DNA from: Streptomyces luomodiensis
GTDB taxonomy: Bacteria > Actinomycetota > Actinomycetes > Streptomycetales > Streptomycetaceae
DNA length: 64,000 bases
NCBI RefSeq assembly: GCF_031679605.1
Contig: NZ_CP117522.1
Coordinates: forward strand, 8,928,001 to 8,992,000
Direction of reading: 5' to 3'
In this document: in pieces, positions 19,570-28,106 of the stretch
Position numbering within the stretch: position 1 is the stretch's first letter
Layout of the letters: each line of letters begins with the position of its first letter
Position numbers and translations under genes: made by a program
The notes under the pieces: model-generated
What the model saw: the letters and a program-made list of their open reading frames with translations, nothing else
What the model was told of the DNA's origin: nothing
The model's database searches: none

Positions 19570-19761
19570 AGGGTCTGTCGTCAAAGGGGGCGCCCTGCTC
19601 CCGACGCCTGGCACGGCCGCTCGCCGCGTTGTCGCATCACCCGAGTACGCCCAGTACGAGGGCGATGCCCCGCCTTGCGATCGACCGCACCAGCCTCCCC
19701 CAGCTACCGCTGGGAGGTGCCCCCTGCTCGCGGCCGGGTGCCCCCTTCGACGACAGACCCT
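19570..19761. mobile_element. MITE-like element with 22-bp terminal inverted repeats
   Basis: The 192-bp element has left end AGGGTCTGTCGTCAAAGGGG at 19570 and a right end at 19740-19761 whose complement matches 21 of 22 bases (positions 19570-19591). It has no coding capacity. An internal hairpin (CCTCCC.. CAG-CTACCG-CTG ..GGGAGG near 19694-19717) is of a kind seen in Streptomyces insertion elements. A target-site duplication is not obvious. It must have moved with a transposase supplied elsewhere. The right end reaches into the stop codon of the lactonase gene. Confidence 0.7.
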
Positions 19762-21028
19762 AGGCGCCTCGGTGATCGAGCCGGACGAACAGGACGCACA
19801 CCGGGGACCCGGTCTCCACCACCTCGCCGGTGCGGCGCAGCGTGCCGCTCGTGCGGTCGACGTCGAAGGGAACGATGGTGTGGCTGCGCTCGTTGGCCGC
19901 GAACAGCCTGTGCCCGTCGGGGCCGAAGCAGAAGAACCGCGGCCGGATGCCCTCCGTCGACGTCCAGCCCACCGGCCGCAGCATGCCCGTCCCGGCCGAG
20001 ACCGCGAAGACGCCGAGGGTGTCGGGCTCGGGGCCGCCGGGCGAGCTGTCCCCGGCCCCGCCGCGGTTGGAGGCGTACACGAACCGCCCGTCCGGACTGA
20101 CGGCGATCTCACCCCCGCGGCTGTCGCCGGTCATGGTGGACTCCGTGCTGGACAGGATCTGCACGGCCTCCAGCGCCCCGCGCCCGGTGCGCCGGTAGAC
20201 GGTCACCGTCGAGCGCAGTTCGTCGATGGTGTACGCGAACGGCCGCCTGGGGTGGAAGGCGATGTGCCGCGGCCCGGCCATCTCGCGCGTGGCGACGGAC
20301 GGCACCGGGCCGAGGGACAGCTTCCCGGAGGTGGCGTCCAGGGCGAGGGTGAAGATCCGGTCCAGGCCCTTGTCCGGTACCACGATGAACCGCCCGTCCG
20401 GCGAGAACGGCACCTGGTGCGGTTTGGACCCGGTCTGGTCGGTGCGGTGCGGTCCGGGTTCGCCGGGCAGCGACAGCAGGTCGGCGACCGGCCCGAGCGA
20501 GCCGTCCTTCCGCAGCGGCAGGGTGGCCACGCTGCCGGAGGAGTGGTTGGCCACCACCAGGAAGCGGTTGGACGGGTCCACCGCCAGGTGCGCCGGGTTG
20601 CGCCCGCCGGTCTCCTGCGTGCCCAGGGCGGTCAGCCGCCCGGTGTCCGGGTCGATCCGGTAAGCGCTGGCGTAGGTGAAGTCGCCGTGCACGGCGTAGA
20701 GGAACCGCCGCGTGTGATCGACGGCCAGGAAGGTCGGATTGTCCAGCTCGACGGTCTGGAGCAATGTCCATCCGGTGCCGTGCGGACCGACCTCGTAGAC
20801 CTCGATGCCCTTTCCCTCGCCCTCGCGCTCGGCCGTGGTGCGCGAGCCCACGTAGGCCACCGTGCGGGCGGCGCGTCCACCGCCCTGGGCGGCGGCCGGC
20901 TGGGCCGCCGCCGAGGTCATCTGCCCGGCCGCCACGGCGGCGACCGGCAGTGTGACCATCGCGCGGCGCGACAGCGCGGCGATCGCCGAGGTGCCCGGAT
21001 GACCGGCGTGGCTGTCAGGAAGTGTCAT
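19760..21028 (-). CDS. Secreted lactonase, seven-bladed beta-propeller (6-phosphogluconolactonase-like fold)
   Basis: A 422-residue protein with a twin-arginine-like signal (ALSRRAMVTLPVAAVAAG) and then a lactonase/3-carboxymuconate-cyclase propeller with repeated blade motifs (PTFLAVDHTRRFLYAVHG; PAHLAVDPSNRFLVVANHSS; PRHIAFHPRRPFAYTIDEL; DGRFVYASNRGG). Substrates of the fold are sugar or polycarboxylate lactones. The last codons LDHRGA and the TAG stop lie at the MITE junction, so the native C-terminus may have been altered slightly. It is divergent from the RraA-like gene over operator copy 3. Confidence 0.82.
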   Translation of the reverse strand: MTLPDSHAGHPGTSAIAALSRRAMVTLPVAAVAAGQMTSAAAQPAAAQGGGRAARTVAYVGSRTTAEREGEGKGIEVYEVGPHGTGWTLLQTVELDNPTFLAVDHTRRFLYAVHGDFTYASAYRIDPDTGRLTALGTQETGGRNPAHLAVDPSNRFLVVANHSSGSVATLPLRKDGSLGPVADLLSLPGEPGPHRTDQTGSKPHQVPFSPDGRFIVVPDKGLDRIFTLALDATSGKLSLGPVPSVATREMAGPRHIAFHPRRPFAYTIDELRSTVTVYRRTGRGALEAVQILSSTESTMTGDSRGGEIAVSPDGRFVYASNRGGAGDSSPGGPEPDTLGVFAVSAGTGMLRPVGWTSTEGIRPRFFCFGPDGHRLFAANERSHTIVPFDVDRTSGTLRRTGEVVETGSPVCVLFVRLDHRGA

Positions 21029-21063
21029 GTCCGCTCCCGTCCCTGGGGATGATAACCCGGGGA

Positions 21064-21089
21064 TTGTATCTAGATGGCGTTTGATACAA
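21064..21089. promoter_or_regulatory. GntR operator copy 3 (lactonase/RraA divergent promoter)
   Basis: A perfect inverted repeat TTGTATC-N12-GATACAA (21064-21070, 21083-21089). On the minus strand it supplies TACAAT as a -10 for the lactonase. This is the best copy of the motif and sits centrally in the divergent region. Confidence 0.7.
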
Positions 21090-21167
21090 CAGGGGGCGAT
21101 GGCTGCGCCCGCACACGGCGTTGCCCACCCGCCCCGTGCTCACCCACCCCTGTTCCGGAGGTTCCCG

Positions 21168-21704
21168 ATGTCCGACCAGCCGACGTCCGGCCGGCCGATC
21201 CCCACCGCCGACCTGGCCGACCGGTACGGCGCCGCCCTGCGCGTATGCGATCTGCAGTTCCGCTCGCTCGGGGGCGCCCGCTCCTTCACCGGGCGGGTGC
21301 GGACCGTCTCCTGCCGCGACGACAACGCCCTGCTCCACGACCTCCTGCGGACGCCGGGGGAGGGCGCCGTCGTGGTCGTCGACGGTGGCGGCTCCCTGCA
21401 CACGGCGCTCCTGGGGGATCTGATGGCCGAGCGCGCGCTGGCGGGCGGCTGGGCCGGTGTCGTCGTGCACGGAGCCGTCCGCGACCTCACCGCGCTCGCC
21501 GAGGTGCGGATCGGTGTGCAGGCCCTGGGCGTCAACCCGCGCAAGAGCGGCAAGGCGGGCGGCGGTGCGGTCGACGTACCGGTCTCCTTCGGAGGAGTCA
21601 CCTTCCATCCCGGCGACATCCTGCACGCCGACGCCGACGGCGTCGTCCTCCTGCCCGCCGAACCCGCCGAACCGGCAGGACCCGCCGGACCCGCGCGCAC
21701 CTGA
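21168..21704 (+). CDS. RraA-like protein / 4-hydroxy-4-methyl-2-oxoglutarate aldolase family
   Basis: The 178-residue protein shows the RraA/HMG-aldolase core: VVVDGGGSLHTALLGDLMAE, then GWAGVVVHGAVRDL (Arg and the Mg-binding Asp), and PVSFGGVTFHPGDILHADAD. Family members either bind RNase E or cleave 4-hydroxy-4-methyl/carboxy-2-oxo acids to pyruvate plus pyruvate or oxaloacetate. Sharing an operator with a lactonase and an aconitase-like gene makes the aldolase role more likely. ATG 21168 has GGAGG 6 nt upstream. The tail is a Pro/Ala repeat (EPAEPAGPAGP). Confidence 0.82.
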   Translation: MSDQPTSGRPIPTADLADRYGAALRVCDLQFRSLGGARSFTGRVRTVSCRDDNALLHDLLRTPGEGAVVVVDGGGSLHTALLGDLMAERALAGGWAGVVVHGAVRDLTALAEVRIGVQALGVNPRKSGKAGGGAVDVPVSFGGVTFHPGDILHADADGVVLLPAEPAEPAGPAGPART

Positions 21705-21731
21705 CCTGAGCGGCCTTCGGGCCCGGCGGGC

Positions 21732-22841
21732 TCAGCGCACCCGGTAGGGCCGGGCGCGCCCGGTGTTCAGGGTGAGCCCCAGGCCGGGCGCTCCGCTCCG
21801 GCCGGGGGTGACGCTGCCGCCGTCCGGAGCGAGCACGCCGTCGAACAGCAGGCGTTCGACGCGGACGTGGTCGTGGAACCACTCCAGGTGGCGCAGGTTG
21901 GGCACCGACGCGGCGGCGTGCGCATGCGCGTGCGGGGCGCAGTGGCCGGAGATCTCTATGCCGTGGCCGTGCGCGAGGGCGGCGGCGCGCAGCCAGACGG
22001 TGATGCCGCCGCAGCGGGTGACGTCGGCCTGGAGACAGTCCACGGCGCCGGCGGCGAGCATATGCGTGAAGTACGGCAGGGTGTAGCCGTACTCACCGGC
22101 CGTGACGTCCATCGGGACCCGGTCGCGGATCGTCGCGAGCGTGGCGAGGTGGTCGGAGGAGACGGGTTCCTCGAACCATGTCACCCCCTGGTCGGCGAGG
22201 GCGTCGGCGACGCGGATGGCCTGTTTGGCGCCGTAGGCGCCGTTGGCGTCGACGTACAGGGCGGCCGTGTCGCCGATGCTCGCACGCGCCTTCGCGACGC
22301 GCCGCCGGTCCCGCTCCTCGCACCGCCCCCAGGACTCACCGATCTTGATCTTGACGCGGGGTATCCCCTCCTCCCCGGTCCACTGGCGCAGTTGCCGGTC
22401 CTGCCGCTCGGCGTCGTACGTGGTGAAGCCACCGCTGCCGTAGACCGGCACGTCCGCACAGGCGGCGCCCAGCAGACGGACGAGCGGCACGCCCAGCAGC
22501 CGGGCCTTGCAGTCCCACAGGGCGATGTCCACGGCGGCGATCGCCTGTGCGGCCACACCGGGCAGTCCGGCGTTGCGCACGGCGCGCAGCATGGCCTCGT
22601 TCGCCCGTGGCACGTCCATGGCCGGGGAGCCGGTGACCACACCGGCGAGCAGGTCGTCGACGACCTGGGCGGTGGCCGCCGGGGCGTAGGTGTAGCCCAG
22701 GCCGGTGACCTCGCCGCACCGGACGGTGGCCAGGACCAGGGTGGTGCTGTCCCAGCTGAGGGTCCCGTCCGCCTCGGGGGCGTCGGTGGGCACCGTGTAG
22801 ACGGCGCTGTCCACCCGCTCCACGACCGGTGTGTCCGCCAC
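21732..22841 (-). CDS. Enolase-superfamily enzyme (mandelate racemase type)
   Basis: The 369-residue protein has the capping domain followed by the barrel with the K-x-K motif (RVKIKIGESWG), metal ligands Asp (YVDANGAYG), Glu (WFEEPVS) and Glu (TAGEYGYT), and the base His in SGHCAPHAHAHAA. This is the mandelate-racemase subgroup, mostly acid-sugar dehydratases or racemases. It starts with GTG 9 bp after the FAD/Fe-S gene and is the last gene of that operon. The substrate cannot be assigned, but a hydroxy- or sugar-acid is expected. Confidence 0.85.
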   Translation of the reverse strand: MADTPVVERVDSAVYTVPTDAPEADGTLSWDSTTLVLATVRCGEVTGLGYTYAPAATAQVVDDLLAGVVTGSPAMDVPRANEAMLRAVRNAGLPGVAAQAIAAVDIALWDCKARLLGVPLVRLLGAACADVPVYGSGGFTTYDAERQDRQLRQWTGEEGIPRVKIKIGESWGRCEERDRRRVAKARASIGDTAALYVDANGAYGAKQAIRVADALADQGVTWFEEPVSSDHLATLATIRDRVPMDVTAGEYGYTLPYFTHMLAAGAVDCLQADVTRCGGITVWLRAAALAHGHGIEISGHCAPHAHAHAAASVPNLRHLEWFHDHVRVERLLFDGVLAPDGGSVTPGRSGAPGLGLTLNTGRARPYRVR

Positions 22842-22850
22842 GGCCCCGGG

Positions 22851-25800
22851 TCACCTCTCGGCGTGGCGCAGGTGTCGCACGGCGGCGCGGCCGACTCCCG
22901 CCGCGGCCGTCGCCGCGATCGCGGCGGTGCCGACGGTGGCCGTCCACCGGGCCGCGGTCGAGGGCCGCGGCGGCCGCTGCGCCAGACGTTCGGGCCGCTC
23001 GCTGGGCAGGGTGGTGTCGAGCCCCAGGGCCAGTGCCTCGGCCAGGTGGAGGGCCCCGCGGCCGGTGTCGCCCTGTTCGATCTGGGTGCGGCAGCTGAAG
23101 CCGTCCGCGAGCAGCAGGCTGCCGGGGGCGGCCGCGCGGACGGCGGGCAGCACGCCCTGTTCCGCGACGGCCATGGAGACCTCGTGGTGGCCGCGTTCGA
23201 AGCCGAAGTTGCCGGCCAGCCCGCAGCAGCCCTCGTCGAGGACGTCGGTGACGAGATGCGCGCGGCGCATCAGCTCGCGGTCCGCGTCGTCCTTCATGAT
23301 CGCGTGCTGGTGACAGTGGGTCTGTACGACGGCCTGCCGGGCGAGTGCGGGTGGCCGCCAGCCGTCGGGCGCGTGGTGGACGAGGTGTTCGGCGAAGGTG
23401 CGGAACTGCCCGGCCAGCCGGCGCACATCCTGGTCGGCCGGCATCAGTTCGGGGGCGTCGGCCCGGAACACCGCGGTGCAGGAGGGTTCCAGGCCGATGA
23501 CCGGGGTGCCCGCTTCGAGGTAGGGCCGCAGCACGCCCAGCGTTCGGCGCAGCACCCTCTTCGCGGCCGTGAGCTGCCCGGTGGAGATCCAGGTCAGACC
23601 GCAGCACACGGGTCTGGTCGGAACGGCGACCCGGAAGCCGGCGTCCTCCAGCACGCGGACGGCCGAGATGGCGATCGAGGGATGGAAGTAGGTGCTGAAG
23701 GTGTCCGGCCACAGCACCACGGTCCGCGGGTCGGCCGGATCCGGTGTGCCGGACGCACGGGCCTGCCACCACTGGAGGAAGGACCGCCGCGCGAACACGG
23801 GCGCCTGGCGTGCGCCGTCCACCCCGGCCAGCCGCTTGCCCACCCGGGCCAGACCCGGCGCCTGGACCGCGGTGTTGACCAGCGCGGGCGCGATGCGGGA
23901 CAGCCGGGCCCACACCGGGAGCCAGCCCATGGAATAGTGCGCCGCCGGGCGCGGGCGGCCCGCGTAGTGGTGGGCGAGGAACTCGGCCTTGAGCGTCGCC
24001 ATGTCCACCCCGGTGGGGCAGTCCGACTTGCAGCCCTTGCAGGCCAGGCACAGGTCCAGGGCGTCCCGCACCTCGGTCGAGCGCCAGCCGTCGGTGACGG
24101 CGGAGTCCGCGTGGCCGTCGAGCATCTCGAACAGCAGCCGCGCCCGGCCGCGCGTGGAGTGCTCCTCCTCCTTGGTGGCCCGGTAGGACGGACACATCAC
24201 ACCGCCGTGGTGGCTGCGGCAGTTGCCGATGCCGACGCAGCGCATGACGGCGCGGGTGAAGGAGTGCTCGTCATCGGGGTAACCGAACTCCGCCGTGGGG
24301 GTGGTCGGCCGCCACCCCGGGCCCAGACGCAACTGGCCGTCGACCGGGTGCGGATCGACGACCTTGCCGGGGTTCATCCGGTTCTCCGGGTCGAACAGGG
24401 ACTTCAGCTCGCCGAACGCGGTCACCAGGCGCTCACCGTACATACGGGTGAGCAGCTCGCCCCGGGCCTGCCCGTCCCCGTGCTCGCCGGACAGCGAGCC
24501 GCCGTAGGAGGCCACCAGGTCGGCGGCGCGTTCCACGAAGCGGCGGAAGTCGGCCACCCCCTCGGCGGTCTTCAGCCCGAACGGGATGCGGGTGTGCACA
24601 CAGCCCTGCCCGAAGTGCCCGTACAGCGAGGGGTGGTCGTAGCCGAACTCCCCGAACAGGCCCTTCAGATCGCGCAGGTAGTCACCCAGCCGCTCGGGCG
24701 GGACGGCCGAGTCCTCCCAGCCCTCCCAGGTCTCCCGGTCGTCCGGCGGCCGCGCGGTCACCCCGAGCCCCGCCTCGCGGGCCTTGAGCATCCGCTGCTC
24801 GCGCCGGGGGTCGTCGGAGAAGGTCACCCTGGCGTCCTTCTCGTCCCGCCCCAGCGTGCGCAGCAGCGCGTGCGCCTGCTCGTCGACCTCCTCCTGGCCG
24901 TCTCCGCTGAACTGCACCAGCAGCCAGCTCTCGCCCTCCGGAAGGGCGTTGAGCGATTCGAGGTAGGCGTGTTCCTCGCGCATCAGCTGGGCCATCCGCC
25001 CGTCGAGTGCCTCCAGTTCGCTGGGCGCGCAGTGTTCCAGGAGCCGGGGTACGTCGTCGGCGGCGGCGCAGATGTCGTCGTAGCCGAGCACCAGCAGCGA
25101 CTGGTAGGCCGGGACGGGCACCAGGTCGAGTTCGGCGCGCACCACCGTCACCAGGGTGCCCTCGCTGCCCACCAGGGCCCGCGCCAGGTCGAAGCCGTTC
25201 TCCGGCAGCAGCGAGTCCAGGTTGTAGCCGGAGACCCGGCGCGGGATCTTCGGGTAGCGCCGGATGTCCGCCAGATACTCGCCGACGATGCGGTCCAGTC
25301 CGGCGTAGATCTCGGCCCGGCGGCCGCCCTCCGCCGCGATGCGCGCACGCTCGGCCCCGGATGTCGGCCCCACCCACATCCGCACCCCGTCGTAGGTGAC
25401 GATCTCCAGCCGGCGCACGTTGTCCACGGTCTTGCCATAGGCCTGGGCCGACGCCCCGCACGCATTGTTGCCGATCATGCCGCCCAGCGCGCAGTGGCTG
25501 TGCGTGGACGGCTTCGGCCCGAACTGTAGCCCGTCATCGGCGAGTTGGCGGTTGAGCTCGTCCAGGACCAGACCCGGCTCCACCACGCAGGTGCGCGCCT
25601 GGGCGTCCACCGAGACCAGGGCGTCGCAGTACTTGCTCCAGTCGATCACCACGGCGGTGTTCGTCGACTGGCCGGCCAGGCTGGTGCCCCCGCCCCGCGA
25701 CAGGACGGGGGCGCCGAAGCGGGCGCACACCTCCACCGCCCGTGCCCCGGCCTCCACATCGCGGGGGACGACGACGCCGATGGGCACCTGACGGTAGTTG

Positions 25801-25937
25801 GAGCCGTCCGTGGCGTACGCCCCCCGGCTGCCCGCGTCGAACCTGACCTCGGCGGCCACCTCCGCATGCAGTGCCCGCTCCAGCCCCCTGGTGTCCACCC
25901 CCGGTACCCCCCGGCGCCGCTGTCCCCCTTCACGCAT
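22851..25937 (-). CDS. FAD-linked oxidase fused to Fe-S/CCG dehydrogenase module
   Basis: The 1028-residue fusion is of the D-2-hydroxyacid dehydrogenase type (GlcD plus GlcF in one chain). The FAD-binding PCMH domain has LSRGGGTSLAGQSTNTAVVI and GGMIGNNACGA. The FAD-oxidase C-terminal domain ends in GEHGDGQARG. Ferredoxin-like clusters follow in CVGIGNCRSHHGGVMCP and CLACKGCKSDCP, then two CCG domains (VCCGLTW, THCHQHA, CCGLAGNFG). A weak hydrophobic stretch near the C-terminus may attach it to the membrane. It would pass electrons from a 2-hydroxy acid to the respiratory chain. It overlaps the ThDP-enzyme stop by 8 nt. Confidence 0.88.
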   Translation of the reverse strand: MREGGQRRRGVPGVDTRGLERALHAEVAAEVRFDAGSRGAYATDGSNYRQVPIGVVVPRDVEAGARAVEVCARFGAPVLSRGGGTSLAGQSTNTAVVIDWSKYCDALVSVDAQARTCVVEPGLVLDELNRQLADDGLQFGPKPSTHSHCALGGMIGNNACGASAQAYGKTVDNVRRLEIVTYDGVRMWVGPTSGAERARIAAEGGRRAEIYAGLDRIVGEYLADIRRYPKIPRRVSGYNLDSLLPENGFDLARALVGSEGTLVTVVRAELDLVPVPAYQSLLVLGYDDICAAADDVPRLLEHCAPSELEALDGRMAQLMREEHAYLESLNALPEGESWLLVQFSGDGQEEVDEQAHALLRTLGRDEKDARVTFSDDPRREQRMLKAREAGLGVTARPPDDRETWEGWEDSAVPPERLGDYLRDLKGLFGEFGYDHPSLYGHFGQGCVHTRIPFGLKTAEGVADFRRFVERAADLVASYGGSLSGEHGDGQARGELLTRMYGERLVTAFGELKSLFDPENRMNPGKVVDPHPVDGQLRLGPGWRPTTPTAEFGYPDDEHSFTRAVMRCVGIGNCRSHHGGVMCPSYRATKEEEHSTRGRARLLFEMLDGHADSAVTDGWRSTEVRDALDLCLACKGCKSDCPTGVDMATLKAEFLAHHYAGRPRPAAHYSMGWLPVWARLSRIAPALVNTAVQAPGLARVGKRLAGVDGARQAPVFARRSFLQWWQARASGTPDPADPRTVVLWPDTFSTYFHPSIAISAVRVLEDAGFRVAVPTRPVCCGLTWISTGQLTAAKRVLRRTLGVLRPYLEAGTPVIGLEPSCTAVFRADAPELMPADQDVRRLAGQFRTFAEHLVHHAPDGWRPPALARQAVVQTHCHQHAIMKDDADRELMRRAHLVTDVLDEGCCGLAGNFGFERGHHEVSMAVAEQGVLPAVRAAAPGSLLLADGFSCRTQIEQGDTGRGALHLAEALALGLDTTLPSERPERLAQRPPRPSTAARWTATVGTAAIAATAAAGVGRAAVRHLRHAER

Positions 25938-27732
25938 GCCTGCGCCCCGTCAGGTGCTCGGCGTACTGGGCGGCCTTCTGCCGGATGCCCCGGCGGGCGA
26001 TGCCGGCCAGCTCGGGGTCGTGCAGGGCGGCCTTCACCGTCTTCTTCGCCTGGGGGGCCATCAGGTGCGGTGGGATCGGCGCGATCTCCTGGTCGACCTT
26101 GAACTCCAGGACGACCGGGTGGTCACTGGCCAGGGCCTCGTCCCAGGCCCTGCCCACCTTCTTCGGCGCCTCGCACCGGATGCCCCGCAGCCCCAGCAGC
26201 TCGGCGTACGCCCCGTAGGGGATGTCCGGGATGACCTGGGAGGCGGGGTACTTCGGGTCCCCGGCCATGGCGCGCTGTTCCCAGGTGACCTGGTTGAGGT
26301 CCTGGTTGTTGAAGACGCAGAAGACCAGCGGCGGGCCACCCGCCAGCCGGTCCATATAGCGCTTGACGGTGATCATCTCGTTCATGCCGTTCATCTGGAA
26401 CGCGCCGTCTCCCACGAAGGCGATCACGGGACGGTCCGGATGGGCGAACCGCGCCGCGATCGCATACGGCACTCCGGGGCCCATGGTGGCCAGCGTGCCG
26501 GACAGCGAGGCGTCCATCCCGGCGCGCAGCCTCAGATGGCGCGCCCACCAGTTGGTGGCCGAGCCCGAGTCGGCGGTGAGGATCGCCCGGTCCGGCAGGC
26601 GCGAGGAGAGCTCGGCGGCCACCGACTGGGGGTTGATGAGGTCCCCGAAGTGCTGGCCGGACCAGGTGGCGCAGATGTCCTGCCACTCCCGCACGTCCTT
26701 CTCGACCTTGTTCCTCCAGTTCCGCTTCTCCTTGCGCCGCAGCAGCGGTACGAGCTCCCGGAGGGTCTCCTTGGCGTCGCCGATCAGATGGGCGTCCATG
26801 GGGTAGCGGATACCGATCATGCGGCCGTCGATGTCGATCTCGACACCGCGGGCCTGCCCCTCGTCCGGCAGCCACTCGGAGTACGGGAAGCTGGTGCCGA
26901 TCAGGAAGAGGGTGTCGCACTCCTTGATCATCTTGTCGCTGGCGGTGCTGCCCAGCAGACCGATCGGCCCGGTGACGTACGGCAGGTCGTCGGCGAGGAC
27001 GCCACGGCCCAGCAGCGCCTTGGCCACACCGGCGCCCAGCAGTTCCGCCACCGCGACGACCTCGTCCGCGGCGTCGGCCGCGCCCTGGCCGACGATGATG
27101 GCCACCTTCTCGCCCTCGTTGAGCACATCGGCGGCGCGGCGCAGCTCATCGGGGTCGGGCAGGACCCGGGGGCGGCTCCAGCCCACGCTGGAGAAGACCG
27201 ATCCGTGGGCCTTGGGCGGGGAGGGCTGGGCGTCCTCCTCCTGGATGTCGTTGGGGATGACGATGGTCGACACGCCACGGGTGGTCAGCGCGGTCTTGAA
27301 GGCGCGGTCGATGACATGCCGGGCCTGGCCGGGGTGGGTGACCATCTCGCAGTACTCGGAGACGTCCTCGAACAGCCGGTCCAGATGGATTTCCTGCTGG
27401 TAGTGGGAGCCCAGACTGAGCCGCTTCTGCTGGCCCACGACGGCGACCACCGGCTGGTGGTCGAGCTTGGCGTCGTACAGACCGTTGAGCAGATGGACGG
27501 CGCCGGGGCCGGAGGTGGCGGTGCAGACTCCCACCTCGCCGGTGAACTTCGCGTGGCCGCAGGCCATGAACGCGGCCATCTCCTCGTGCCGGACCTGGAT
27601 GAACTCAGGGTCCCCATGGGCCCGGTCGAACGCCCCGAGCAGACCGTTGATCCCGTCCCCCGGATAGCCGAAGACCCGGTGCACACCCCACTCGCGCAGA
27701 CGAGTCAGCACGAAGTCCGATACCTGAGCCAC
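25930..27732 (-). CDS. Thiamine diphosphate-dependent enzyme (pyruvate oxidase/PoxB-like)
   Basis: The 600-residue ThDP enzyme has the catalytic Glu segment (VRHEEMAAFMACGHAKFTG), a central Rossmann domain, and the ThDP/Mg motif GDGAFQMNGMNEM ... VFNN. The central part (LFLIGTSFPYSEWLPDEGQA) resembles pyruvate dehydrogenase (quinone) and acetolactate synthase-like enzymes. It probably decarboxylates pyruvate or another 2-oxo acid. GTG 27732 was chosen for the GAGGAGG placed 5-6 nt upstream. First gene of the three-gene operon that runs to 21732; whether its substrate is linked to that of the operon is an inference. Confidence 0.86.
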   Translation of the reverse strand: MAQVSDFVLTRLREWGVHRVFGYPGDGINGLLGAFDRAHGDPEFIQVRHEEMAAFMACGHAKFTGEVGVCTATSGPGAVHLLNGLYDAKLDHQPVVAVVGQQKRLSLGSHYQQEIHLDRLFEDVSEYCEMVTHPGQARHVIDRAFKTALTTRGVSTIVIPNDIQEEDAQPSPPKAHGSVFSSVGWSRPRVLPDPDELRRAADVLNEGEKVAIIVGQGAADAADEVVAVAELLGAGVAKALLGRGVLADDLPYVTGPIGLLGSTASDKMIKECDTLFLIGTSFPYSEWLPDEGQARGVEIDIDGRMIGIRYPMDAHLIGDAKETLRELVPLLRRKEKRNWRNKVEKDVREWQDICATWSGQHFGDLINPQSVAAELSSRLPDRAILTADSGSATNWWARHLRLRAGMDASLSGTLATMGPGVPYAIAARFAHPDRPVIAFVGDGAFQMNGMNEMITVKRYMDRLAGGPPLVFCVFNNQDLNQVTWEQRAMAGDPKYPASQVIPDIPYGAYAELLGLRGIRCEAPKKVGRAWDEALASDHPVVLEFKVDQEIAPIPPHLMAPQAKKTVKAALHDPELAGIARRGIRQKAAQYAEHLTGRRHA

Positions 27733-27890
27733 GGCGTCCTCCTCGGTAGCACTGCACGGAGCACTCGCACAGGAGTAGCCGTTCGCCGGACGAGTAAACC
27801 TGGCGCCGTGTGCCATCCGCGTCCGCCGTGCATGGGCCGCGGCCGGACCGGGCACCCGGCCGGTGGCGACAGACGAGGGAGGACAACACC

Positions 27891-28106
27891 GTGAGCGGAG
27901 AGAAGAAGGGCGCCCGGACGGCGACCGAGGAGATCGAGGAAGAGATCACCGAAGCCGAGACGAGGGTGACCGGCGACGAGGAGGACAGCCGCTACGGCGA
28001 GTCGGGCGAGGCGCTCACCCCCAACACCGACGCCCAGGCCCAGAGCCAGGGAGAGCGGGAAGAAGGCGGCGGAGAAGACGGGCGGCGGGCGGGCGTCAGC
28101 GGGTGA
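27891..28106 (+). CDS. Small acidic hypothetical protein
   Basis: A 71-residue, Glu/Asp/Gly-rich, probably disordered protein (TATEEIEEEITEAETRVTGD). The GTG start has a strong GAGGGAGG 8 nt upstream. It is divergent from the ThDP operon and its last 11 bp overlap the convergent amidohydrolase gene. No domain is recognised. Confidence 0.55.
   Translation: MSGEKKGARTATEEIEEEITEAETRVTGDEEDSRYGESGEALTPNTDAQAQSQGEREEGGGEDGRRAGVSG

Noticed and set aside
18560..21052. Plus-strand open frame of 830 codons across the GntR and lactonase genes
   Set aside because: It spans two unrelated real genes and the MITE in antisense; no protein-like composition.
21867..25529. Plus-strand open frame of 1220 codons opposite the FAD/Fe-S gene
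   Set aside because: Antisense shadow; no start signal and no domain; the minus-strand gene is clear.
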